From Rotaria macrura (Eukaryota > Rotifera > Eurotatoria > Philodinida > Philodinidae): 64,000 bases of DNA. A model generated the notes under the pieces. That model searched no databases. It was given only the letters and a program-made list of their open reading frames with translations, and was not told the origin of the DNA. The stretch lies in contig OENT01000282.1 in the NCBI GenBank assembly GCA_900239685.1, forward strand, positions 63,158-127,157, written 5' to 3'. Positions 50,703-63,262 of this stretch are shown here, piece after piece. How positions within the stretch are numbered: position 1 is the stretch's first letter; each line of letters starts with the position of its first letter. A program made the translations under genes and the position numbers.

Positions 50703-52685
50703 TTATGAGTGATGTTCCACGTGGGTCGGAAATAAGGCTTTGGTTTCACCTTGATAAAAATCATCTGGTGTTTCCCAATGTGTATCATCGTTATGATAGG
50801 ATAATGGATATTCATCATTAAATATTGGCAAACGAATTATTATACCAGTTATTATGCCTCCAACAACAGCGATAATAATAGTAACACCTAATGTAATAGC
50901 TTGATAAAATACTTGAGCTAATGCGGATCGATTGTGTCCATGCCAACATGTATCCAGTAAATTATCAGTATGAAGTGAATTAGCAGGAAATATAGCTAAA
51001 ATAATACCAAATATGCCAGCAAGTAAGCCTGGCATACCGTGAAGATTATTAACACCACATGTATCATGTGCACGAAATTTTTCTATTGCAGATTTAATAA
51101 AGCGAAATCCAACTGTTGATAATACACCTGCTATTGAACCAATTATCATTGCACCACACGGTTGAATTATTTTATCAGCGACAGTACCAACAGCTAGGTA
51201 AGAAGAAAATAAATGAGATAATCTTCAAGAGAAATTTTCTTAATTTTCTACATACCAACGCCTCCAGCCAATGTTGCATTTTGGATATGAACCATGTCGA
51301 ATTTTTTCTCCTTATTAAAAATACATGAACAAATATAAGTAAGCAAAACACTCGATGTAATGCTTATGTAAGTATTAACAACAGCTCGTAGACGAGGATC
51401 ACCTGATGCTGCGACACCGGCATTAAACGATGGCCAAAAACAGAAAAGAAAAATTGTACCAATCATCGAGAAAAGATCTGAATGATATTCTGATTTTTCT
51501 CTTTGTTGGACTTCAGGATTTTTCAAATGATTATTGTAAAGCATAAATGCTACTGCAAGACCAAAATAGGCACCTATAAAAAGAAATGAAATTCGAAATC
51601 ATTAAATGTAATAGACATAAATAGATGTTTCTTTGGCGACTTATTAAATTTACCAAATACATGAACGAACATAGATTCACCAATATCATATGCACAGAAA
51701 CGTCGAAGACCAATAAATTCATTAGCTGATTGAAGTATAACTTCAATAAAAGCCATGATTATTAATTGCGTTGGATTCGTTTTGCCTAAGACGGCACCGA
51801 ACGAAATAAGAATAGCTGCAGCTACGAAATCAGCGACTATAATTCGTTCCACATCGATAGGAAATGTTTTTGTGTCTTCATTAAAATCAAACATAATTCC
51901 ACGAATAATCAATGCCCATTCAAGGACAAATGCAGCAACAAGAAAGTTGTAGCCAACGGCACTGAAGCTAAAGTATTTCAATAGAAGCCGTAAGTTTCTT
52001 TGTTATTTTTCGTACTCGTATAGAAAACTTAGTTGCATTTTTTCACCATTACTTACCCATATCGTCTAAGAAACGTCATTAGAAATCCAAAACCAATGAA
52101 AATCATAACATGAATATCTTGAAACATCGAATAAAAATCGGCAATACCACGATGTGATGATACTGGTGATTCATGTTCCACATAAACGGTTGTTCCATTG
52201 GGATAGGTTGTAGTCATACGAACTGTTGCTGTTTGAAGTGCCACATGCGTAATTGGTAATGGTTCATGACCGTATTCAGCATAACGACCGACAAAAATAA
52301 TAAAGATTGCTTGAAGAGCAATCAAGATGGTTGGAAAAAGCAATGGATTTTTAGCCGATTGCTGATGAACTAAAGGAGCTAATCTAGTCACTCCTGTTGT
52401 CAGTCCCAATTCTGGATCATCAATACTATATTAAAAAAAACCAGAACAGAAGATTAGAACCAATGTTTCGACAAGAGGAATCTGTTTTTAAATGGATGGA
52501 TGACAATCAAAACACATGCTACATAAGCTAGACTATCATACCATTTAACAAGAAAATAAAGTAATTATATGAATCGATATTTTGATGATACTTAGAGTTA
52601 TTCATCATAGGTTTTTATTAAAAAAGAGTATTCGAAAGAAACCGAAATCATCGATAAAAATCATAGCTTACCTTGAAGTAGCCAT
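50703..52685 (-). CDS. Rh-type ammonium transporter (Rh glycoprotein family)
   Basis: A 501-aa polytopic membrane protein that conducts NH3/NH4+ (possibly CO2). Exons: 52672-52685, 52057-52425, 51654-51967, 51256-51573, 50703-51193, in phase (1506 nt). TM1 is FPTILIALQAIFIIFVGRYA. The first extracellular loop is long, with an N-glycosylation site (NGT). Then come DIHVMIFIGFGFLMTFLRRY and GFSAVGYNFLVAAF. The pore His regions are MFVHVFGAYFGL and NNLHGMPGLLAGIFG. LAGGVAVGTVADK and GDPRLRAVVNTYISI are standard Rh blocks. The length is slightly above RhAG/RhBG/RhCG because of the C-terminal tail. The first coding exon has only 14 nt (MATS plus two bases); its ATG lies in a short upstream exon ending AAG|GTAAGC and joins in phase to IDDPELG. 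That start is likely but rests on splicing logic alone. Neighbours give no further clue. Confidence 0.95.
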
Positions 52686-53911
52686 TGAATTGCGAACGTA
52701 TAGATAAAGCAAATAATCTAGAAGAAAGGAAAAAACCATTAAATTCATTTTTGTCGTAATACGATACATAGATTTATTCGTTCTCAGTTATGATTATCTA
52801 GTATAAAATGAAGTTAATTTCGATTAATTGTTACAAGAATGTGGTGTAAAAAAATGCTGCTGAGATATGACTGCATTGAAGGGCAAAAAAGCCAGTAATA
52901 ACAACAAAAACAATAACAGTAACAATTATATTATACTAAAGGCAGTCAAAAAGTTCTGTCACTACGCTATATCGATACAGAGAAATGACATTACATCCAT
53001 CTCTCTGCACCATATATTCGAGGTAGTTGTTGTGATACTCAACGGGAATTTTCATTGTTTTATCTTACTCTAGAAATATCTTGTCGAAATAAACAATGAT
53101 TATGGAATGGACGTCCTTGATTATTACTGAAATTTCGGTAGATCTTTACGTCCTAAAAAATTTAAAGAAATTTCTAATGGAAAACAAACTTAGATCTATC
53201 ATTGCAATATTAAATGAAAGTCACTGTCAAACCTCAGATCAACAAGTGCAACTAGTTTTCCAAGCAATATCTATTCAAAAAACAATAACACATGTCAACT
53301 TTTTATGATGTTCTAGTTGTTATCTATCATATAGTGGTTTCTAACGCTACTACTAGTAATAGTATTTCTAATAGTGTTAGTTGCTTAAGTTCACAAATAA
53401 ACAAGTTAAATAAACAAAAACCCATCGTCATGATCTTGTCTTATCATTTTCCATAATGATTCTTTTATCTAATCCATATAAAAAGTAATGTCATTAATTA
53501 TTTCCAAGCCAAATGAACGAAATTAGAGTTTTTCAAGCGTTCTTGTCTCAGACTAAACTCCCAGATTCTTAACTATAGAAATGCATTCATTATAGATTAG
53601 AGGATTAACAGCTAAAACAATTTAGTACGGATGATAATCAAGAGAGTATATTCAACATCTATTGTTTACACCGAAAAGATATCTGAACAATGAGTTAAAA
53701 CGATGAAACTTTCCATGGGATATCATAACAACTATCTCGAATATATGCTACAGAACGATGGATGGGAGTGTCATTTTCCTTGAATAGATATAGCGAAGTG
53801 ACAGAAATCCTTGACTGATCTTAGTATTACGCATTAAATACGGAATCTGACACGTAGCAATATTTATATGAGATCTGAATAAGACATAAGAAACATTGTT
53901 TTTTTGTTTGT
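52686..53911. other. Spacer between Rh 5' end and IGSF9-like 3' end
   Basis: Holds the Rh promoter and the 3' UTR of the adhesion gene. Two adjacent + strand open frames (52867-53073 and 53096-53308) are discussed as a weak finding. No other structure seen. Confidence 0.45.
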
Positions 53912-56900
53912 TTATGAACGACGCTTTAATGAACCAGAATCGAATGTGATAAGAATAGGACTGGGTTGAATTGAATGTGAATGATGCGGCGTATGATTTA
54001 TGGATGATAATGATTGCGTAAAACTATATCGATTATTAGTTACAGTTAGTTCACTTAGTTCTGGTACGGCTTCAAGTGGAAGACGAGAACTATGCTTACG
54101 AACTTCTATTTCATTGTGCGATACAGGCGACGTACTAGTCATTGGTATTGGTTGAAAAAATGATCTCATTTTAGTATCATCGTTAGTTGTTGGTAATGCA
54201 GTTAAAGTAACAGAAGATGATACTACCGTCTCAGAATTGTCTTTTGGTAGAAATCTAGGTGTTGCTAATGTTTTTGTAGATGTAGTCAATGAAATTGAAT
54301 CACGACAACGTGGTATTGTTGTAATTTTAGCTAAGGATATTGATGAATCGTTGAGATTATCTGACGGTGATGGTGTTCGAAATGACTCAGCCTTTTTTGG
54401 ACTTGTAATTTGATCTTGAGATGTTGAAATTGATGAACTTTGAATTGTATTCGATTTAAGAAGACTTGTATGATATCGATCAGTATCCGTTGGAGAACCG
54501 TCGTCGTATCTATATAAATTTAATAGAAGAATTTTATTCTGGTTTTAGTTTCAGTAGTATCAATTTCTTGAAATTATCATGTTAAGCACTACCTAGATTG
54601 AATCGAAGGGCAGCACCAGAATCCTAATTTCATATCTATACCGTAAATGAAACTTCTATTATCGAATTCTAAAATATATTAATAGTTACCAGGGTCGAAA
54701 TCTTTTGCTAAACTTCGTCGATTGTGATAATATTTAAATAGAAAAAATACACAAATGCATAATGTAGTCAGTGTCGTAACAATTAAAAAGCAAAATATTG
54801 ATATTAAAAGACTATGTGAACCATGATAAGCAAGAATTGATTTGAATTCTATAATGAAAATAGAAATCAAATTAAACCTTCAATCTATTGTATTTCCATC
54901 GTCGAATTAAGTCGATTGAAATAAATTAATTATGAAAAAGCAACTAGACAGTTTTTACCTAGTGCTCGAAGATTTGAATAGTAAAACATTCAGAGAAAAA
55001 TTAATTATATTGTGAAAATTTCTATCTACATTAAATTATTTTCATTGTTTGTGAAAATTTGAAGAAAACATCGTGGATCATAGAAAATGAAAGTATAACA
55101 TCGATAAAAAGAATACGTACGAATATTTATTTCTGAATCGATTGGTTTACTATATATTCCTTCATTCGAATACGATATTATTTGTATAATATATTTCGAT
55201 TGTTTAATATCTTTCAATATATATGAATGACTAGGATATTGAATGACAATGGATTGCTGAGATTGCTGACTATTATAGACAATAGATGAACGCCATCGTA
55301 TAACATAATAGGCAATATCAACGGATGATTCGAACTCATTTGGATGATTCCAAGTTATATAGAGATTTGAACCTGAATATGAGAGATGAACATTCATGGG
55401 TGATAATGGTCTTAAGATATCTGTTTCATTCGAATAATAGAAATTTCCGATTGATGAATCTTGACCATCGTTTAAATAAATTGATTCAATGGGACTAAAC
55501 GTTCCTACACCAATATCATTCTCTCCAACAATTGTTATTTCATATGTTTGTCGTAATTTCAGATCCAACAGTAAAAATTCAGTCGCATTCTCAGGTAATA
55601 CATGTATTTGATTCCAATGTCCTTTCTTTGCTTTTATCATACGATACCAAATGATAAAATGTTGAGTTCGACCACCGTTATAACCAGATTCCCAACTAAT
55701 TAATAGATTTGATGATGTTTGTTCATATCGGACATTCAAAGGTGCTTGTGGTGTTGTATCTAAGATGAAAAATAGAGTTTGCTTTCAAACAATCAGTCGA
55801 GTTTATCTATGCATAATGCTATTGAAAAACTTTAATTGTTGTTCTTTTTTTGAATCGGCATTTCAATCATCGAATAGTTCTATTCTGTCATATATGAGTG
55901 TAGAAAAGATAATACTTCACAAATATTTAATAGAGCACTTCACACAGTTTGTGAAATGAAAACAATCAAATGTGCTAGATGAATTTCACTCACTCTTTCA
56001 AGATTCATTCTCTATACATTTCATTATTGCTTGTTACTATTGTCGAACCATTCGAATCTAAGAATCTGCAATAAAGTCTATATATTTTTATGAAATGTTA
56101 AGCAATATATTTATTTATCACATACGAGCAAATTTCTCATGTCTTGATGTTTATCTCAGTTAGTAAATGCTCTTGTTTTCTGTTATAATTCTTTTTAAAA
56201 TGGTAATATCTATTATTAATATGAAAGTAAAAGTTGTCCGATTCGAAATTATTATAGTCAACCACACGAAGTCGATATCTGAGTCTTAGTCAGGAACCAA
56301 TACTTATCTTACGACAGGATCTGAGCAGAAACCAAAAAGTTCATATTTTTATTTTTTCGTCACGGTGTACATCATTGGTAACGTGAAATTCAGTTGAGCA
56401 TTCGAAGAATTCTTCATGTATTGAAAATGATTCCTTGTATATCAGAGAGTAAATAATTTATTCATAAGCATCTATGGTCTCTCTTTTTTTGTTTTAAAAT
56501 CAAATGTAATAGGATAGTTATGCATATAGAAGATCAATATTTGATGATAGAGTTATATAGTGATGCTCTTAAATTTCGAAAACAAAAAAACCCGAATGAA
56601 ATTAAAATTATAGGTAGGAAAGACATTGAAAGAAATCAAAGTTTGCTAATCTATAAAGAAAAAGGGAGAGAAAAAAGCAATTTCGATAAAGATAATAAGT
56701 AATATAACTGAAAAAATATCGACGTAGTTGTCATGTATAGAACTGACGTAAAAGCAATTATTACTTTAGTAAGCTAATCATTAAAAAAAATCTTAGCTGT
56801 CTTATGATTAATGATGCGTGTAATACAAAAAAATAGATTGTATATGTTGATTGTTATAAACATATCAACAAATTATCTAAACGGAACACAAGTGTCATGC

Positions 56901-59900
56901 ATTTGTCGAAACTAAGCTTTTAATTCCTAAAAACAAAAGTTTTTAATGCCGATTAAAATGATGGTCTTTCGACGCTCAATACAATGATCTAAATCTTACA
57001 TATCGATTCTCATTGTGTAATTACACAGCAGAAATATTGATTGGACAATAATATAACTGCACTCGTTCAAGAGAAAAAATTGTAGCATTTACATCAGAGT
57101 TCAAAGCAATATTTAGGACGAAAGTAAACAAATATTTTCTGACACTCTATTTTTCGATGAAGTCATAGGTTCTCTCATTTTTTAAATCATCAAGAGATCC
57201 TATGAAATTAATGTGTACACTTTTTTCCATGATCAAATTCACGAATAAGATGATTTTGTTTCATAAAAGCAAACAATACCGTGCTTTCTCTCTCTTGTTT
57301 TTCAATGGCTTTGAACAACGATGATGTTTGGGTATGTATGACTTTTTTTGACTGATTATGCACACAATCAACTATTTCGTGTCAATTATCATCGTATCAT
57401 TATTAAAATCGATGAATACCAACGACGTATTAAAGTTGATCAAAAATTAATCATCGCTTTTTTTCTAGTAGACTACTAGGCCGGCTTTTGGATATCACGT
57501 AAAACATCAAGATGCGAATTTTTTTTATCAAACATGTTTTCAGCTTGTAATTTACATAATGTCATAGAGAGACAGGAAAATGTTTTTAAGGCTATGCATG
57601 AATCGTTCGTAATGTGAAATTTTTAGATTGTAGAGGCTACATTGGAACTTCTTTGTCTTCTACTCCTGTAACATTCGAGTATTTGAAATCATAGATAATA
57701 ATAGTTTTATTTTTTTGCCCACCGATTGTAGTATACAAGAGATTTCCTTAAAAAACGAAAATTCGTCTTCATAGACAAAGCTAAAACTGTATGTCATGAA
57801 TATGACAGAAACGGATAAATGTAAAGTATGAAAGAAAGAAGTTGTAAAATCTTTTTCCTCATGTTTTTAAAGTAATCTTAGTTCTACAGCATATATTCTA
57901 CATTACTGATTTAATCGGTGTAGACGAGATCAGTTCCTCATAAAAGAATTCGTTTTGATTAAGAGAATTGATTAGGTACATTTTGATCATGCTAAAATTA
58001 TTAAGTCGATAAGAAAAAGCTCACTCACTTTCAACAATAATTAAAGTACTAATATTTATTGTAGTATATTCATTTGACGCTTGACATGTATATAAACCAT
58101 GATCCGCTTTTTCAATGCATTCCAATGTTAGACTTTCATTTCCTTCGTATAGTTCGAGTGAATTCTAGTTATATATATATATATGTAAAATATATATTTA
58201 AACGAAACAAGAAGTAAAGTATCTAATCTATACTTTAAGCCATTTAATTTTCGGCTGTGGATTACCAAAAACAACACAAGGTAACATCAATTGATCTTTT
58301 TCATGAACATAATAAATTGAATCTGGTTTTGAAATGAACTGTATTGGTTCTAGAATGTGTTTATAGATTTGTTTTTCTATCAGTAATAAATTCCTTTGAA
58401 AAAATTGAATTCAAACCTTTGATTTCAACATAGAACGGTATGCTATCACGACCGAATCCTTCTGAATTTTGTGCACGACAGATATATTCTCCATTGTCGA
58501 TCATTTCAACTGATTTTATTATTAAACCGTACTCAGAATTGATTGTATATGCACCACCTTAAGTACACGAATCATAAAAGAAGAAACCTCAAAGACTGTC
58601 ACCCATAAAAAAATTCATTTCTATGTCACCGCTTACCTCGTGGTTCGATTCGAATCGACTTTCGATTACGATACCAAGAAACTGATTGAATTGGTGGAAA
58701 TGCATTGAGTAGACATGGGCATATACCTAGTGAACCTTTGATTAATGTTAGGTTATTTGCTCGGTGATTACGCGATGGAATTGGAGGATCTAAATGTTAA
58801 TTTTTTCTCACTCATATGATAACAATTAACTTACAGTTGTGCACACGCACGCGCACACATATAGAAGTAATTCTATACTCACATTTAACTGTGATGAAAG
58901 CTGATTTACTGCGAACATTTGTCGAATTCAATGTACTGATTTTACAAACATACGATCCATGATCAGAAGGTTGAACATTATTTATATTAAGAATACCATC
59001 ACTAAATGTACGTATACGATTGTCCGATGAGATCCTATCCGACATGGAAACGTCATCTTTCAACCTAATATGAAAATAGTATCAGATCAATTGATATATT
59101 TTTCTTTTCTATTCAATCATACCATTGATACTGTAGTGGTTCACTGCTTTGACCTTCACATTTCAAGGTGATACTATCGTTAATTTTAATCGTTTGATTA
59201 TTAGGAAAATATCGCCAATAAATAGATCCTTTTTTTTGCGTAAAAAAAACGAGGGTAAGCATAACGAAAAACAATATAGATACGTATGTAACTGTTTTTT
59301 CCTTATTTACCACGAATTAGTAGTTGAAATTCATGTTGTATAGAGCCGAGTCGATTTTCTCCTATACATCGATATATACCTGCCATACCATCTTCCACAT
59401 TGTAAAGAATAAGACTAGATTAATTCAATATCAAAATTATCCATTAAGAAAACATAATTATATTGTTGAAATAGAGAATATGCATACTGTTCACTATCGA
59501 CTAAAATTAATTGTTCATCTTCTTCATTCGTCGTTTTTTGAATAATTTTGTACCATGTTACAGTAGGTTTTGGAATTCCATAGATTTGACAAGTAAAATG
59601 TACAGATGAATATGGTGCAGCAATACTTATGGAATCGGAAAGATTGATAAAACGTGGTTGTTCTAGAAAATCAAAGTATCAACATATCTAGGACTCGCCC
59701 GAGGACAAGAAATTTTTTATTTAAGACCTACCATTGACGCGAAGTGTTGAAAAATATTTTTCTTTTACATCCAATAAACCACGATTAATTAAAATCAATC
59801 GACATTCAAACGTATCATTATCAGTCAGTTGAATATTTTGAATTCTTAAAGACCCATTAGAAAGAAGACTATATCTATTAACATAAGGATCATCAACATG

Positions 59901-60193
59901 TACAGGATAATCATTAAATTGACTAGCTATTGGTATTGAATAATTATCTATCGAACGGTACCATTGCAAAATCGAAGGCATTGTCCATTGTTTTCGATTC
60001 ATAGGACAATCAAGTATGTTGCTTTGGCCTATTTCATTGTCGATTATTTTTGTTGATGACAATACTGATAATGCACAAAACACATACTCTATCGGTATTT
60101 AAAAAATAGTTAGCAATAAAAAATATTCGTCGTAATCGAATAATATTTACCTGTATGTGCAATCAAAAGAATGTTAACTATTAGTAATAACAT
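53912..60193 (-). CDS. Protein turtle / IGSF9-like Ig-FN3 adhesion receptor
   Basis: A 979-aa type I membrane protein with the turtle/IGSF9 order: signal peptide (MLLLIVNILLIAHT), five Ig domains, two FN3, TM, ~210-residue tail. Exons: 60151-60193, 59732-60088, 59488-59662, 59311-59414, 59123-59228, 58883-59064, 58637-58789, 58417-58557, 58234-58349, 58029-58164, 55121-55759, 54690-54848, 54593-54623, 53912-54509 (2940 nt, in phase). Ig1 (15-133) has the family mark: ILQWYRS, IPIASQFNDYPVHVDDPYVN, then GSLRIQNIQLTDNDTFEC. Ig2-Ig5 (~134-504) each have the Cys pair and Y-x-C motif. FN3 domains are 505-717 (ISWESGYNGGRTQHF, ITWNHPNEFESS). TM is SLLISIFCFLIVTTLTTLCI. Turtle proteins act in axon branching, dendrite self-avoidance and synapse adhesion. 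Uncertain spots: the exon 54593-54623 acceptor and the poly-A-preceded acceptor at 59228. A 2.27 kb intron separates Ig5 from FN3-1. Confidence 0.92.
55760..58028 (-). other. Large intron of the IGSF9-like gene
   Basis: This 2269-nt intron splits the Ig half from the FN3 half of the protein. It is far longer than the other introns of the gene, which run from about 50 to 300 nt. No embedded gene or clear repeat was seen in it. Confidence 0.8.
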
Positions 60194-63100
60194 TAATACG
60201 GAGTATGAACATAATTTATCAAAATTATCAAATAAGTCATAAAAATTATTCTTCACATTTTGATATCTAAATCGAACAATCGATTAGAAAACAAAATCGA
60301 AAGACATTTTTTTTAAAGCTAAGATCAATCATGATGATAAGTAATAATAACGATGATTTGTATGCTTAAGTCGGATTGAATCTGTTTTACGCATCTAAAT
60401 AACTGGTTTAAAAAAAGATACGTTTGTACAATACGAATGCAACAAATCAGAAGCGAATAAGATATTAAGGAGAAAAAAAACAAGTGAAAACAAAAAACAC
60501 CTTGATCGTGAACGTTCGTAGTCAAATAAAATCTAGGTCTTACATGCAACAGTATGAAATTATATCTGATTACATTTCATTCGTTCAATTATCTATCTCT
60601 GCGTGTCTGTTTCGTTTCATTTCTTATTCTTCTCTACTTTCTTACACAAGCCAAGAGATATATTTTGCTTCAGGGATGTGAACAGTTCTTATAGTGTATC
60701 ATGGTGAATATAAATTGATATAACATATTATATCAACAGTACAGTAGAGAATACATGATTAGATGTGATCAATCATATCAGATAAAATAATTCTTGTTTT
60801 TTTGATAGTAATTCTATCACATTAAATTGAACATTCGATCGCACAATCACGATTTTTGATCAATACTCACTAATATCGAAAAAAAAAACTGCAAATATTT
60901 TACTAGTTTTCTTTTGGACGAATAAAAAGACGTGATATCTACCTCAAATACAAAGAAGTAATCTACGAAGAACAAAAGGAGTATACTTAGTCGAGTGCAC
61001 CATTTGATAAGATTAGCACGACCTTGGTACCAAAAAAAACAGTAAGATATGATAAAGAAAATCGGTGGTTTCTTTACTAGCGGTTAACATTGATAGGCAT
61101 ATGATGTTCTAACTCTACAAAAGCTTCATTGGAGAGTTGTGAAAAAAATTACGAATCGAGCAAAACGGAAATGATGAAGAAGAAAAAAGACGAGTGCCCG
61201 TCTTCACACAAAAATTGACCAGCACGATGAAGAATTGCGACACTAAGTTGATGTGCAGTTGCTCTTTTGCATTTTTTATGGAATATAATAGAAATTGAAT
61301 GCAGAACTTCTTTTTTTTTCTCAATGAGTACTTCTCACACTGTCACGAATGCATAGAAAGAAAAATTATTAACTGATTTAGTTCATAGAAAGATCAATGA
61401 ACTTAGAAGGCAAGAAAATGGATAAAAAGAAGAATCTTATCGAAATACAAATGCAATTCAAATTGTGTTTGATCAAATTGAATACCACCATATGCGTCTA
61501 TGCTCAAATGAATGATAGTTCTTGCAATGTGTTGAAAGATCGAAAGGGAAAGACAGGCAGACATATTAATTGCTTGTCGTTAACTTGAGATAGATGACAC
61601 CGATGAATAATACATAGAAGAAAAAAAAACAACGGATCCTGTCACGGTATACAGACAACATAGTGAACATATAAGTGTGAGACAACAAGAAACAAAAGAT
61701 GGAAATGGTCTCTCATTACTTATTGATACATGGAATATTGATGAATCGATAGATATGGAATAAAAATAAGAGACAGAGAACATACGTTTGAGACATTCCT
61801 ATCTATCATTGCTCTGTATCAGCCTGTTGCCTGTATCGTGCATTCGTTCATATTCTTTATTGCCTATACTCTTTTACATATCTCTTTCTTTTGCTCCCAT
61901 CAGAAATGAGCATTAACGAAGATAATGACCAGCAGGCCAAAAAACATTTGTTCGCAATGATGATTCCTATGAAGCACTTTTACTCTCTTTTTTCTCACAT
62001 ATATGAATGAGAGAGAGAGAGAATGTGTTGATATGATTACGTAGTCATATGAGTATATGGAATGGAAAAGAAAATGTTGTAACAGCTCTACTCATACGGT
62101 ATTACTTATGAACATTGACTAAGCACAACAAGAATAAAAAGAATAAAAACAACATCAATAATTCTATGTATATATATACAGATCAAAAAATGGATAAATG
62201 TGGTATTCAATCAAAAAAATTGACCATCTACATCTTGTATGAGAAGCGAACTTGGCAATGAGATAAGAGCGTATGCAGTTCTATACATGCCTAGCAAATG
62301 ATCTACTCCTACTTCTGTGTCCTTCTCTTTTCATCATGATCTCTTTTAGTATTATCTATACATGTGATTGATTTACAAAGAACAATATCATCATAGTTAT
62401 TTATAACAATAATAGAAACTATCCCGATCAATGATCCGTTCACTGCTTCTCAATGATTGATGTTATGGATTTTATCAAGCAAATAAAAGAAAACAAAATG
62501 TTTATTTTTCTATTCAACGTTGCGGATCTTGAACTATCTTATACATTTCATTTTTGTGACTCATTAAAATACTTAACATAAACGATAATTATTTGAACTG
62601 ATGCATAACTATTTCTGTTTTTAGCTGTCTTTTATGATGATTAGTTTTTCTTTCTTTCTTTCTTTCTATGTTTTCTTTACTCTTTTGTTCAACACTCTGA
62701 ACCGGAACTATCTTAAACAGTGTCTATTCCAAGTTTAGTTTGTCTAGTAAACATACGGGTCATTGTTAGTATATTGACCATAACCCAATAAAAAGTGGTA
62801 TGCAGAAATATTAATGCCATATTTGATAAAAACTGATGAAGGATGAGTTAAATAAGTTAAGATGCTTCGTGTTTGCTGTTCATCGATAGAAAAATACATG
62901 ATAGAGAATGGCATGAGAAGTCATATTTTTTCTCTCCTTTATTCAATTATTAGCTTATTTCTAAGCCACCAATGACTAGAATCGAGTCACATGTAGGTGA
63001 GAAAAGTAATTCAGAAAGTACATGACTATTTTCATCAAAACAAAACACATTGCAGAACTGAGAAAACACAAGTTGACACTGTACGATATCTGAAGTAACT

Positions 63101-63262
63101 ATTCTTGAGTGTAGAGAAACTTTCATTTATAGTATTCTTGAGCACATTGACAATAATTCAATTAGTTATTACATCATCTTCTTTTGTTACTTATTATAAT
63201 GGGAATATAGGATAGCGATTCTATTGGCAATAAAACATGTCTTTGTAACAGTGAATGATTTA
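60194..63262. other. 3 kb between IGSF9-like 5' end and LSM11-like 3' end, no gene seen
   Basis: AT-rich with short GA (62009-62022) and CTTT (62650-62667) runs. It should include the adhesion gene promoter and 5' UTR and the LSM11-like 3' UTR. Open frames on both strands are low-complexity. Confidence 0.5.
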
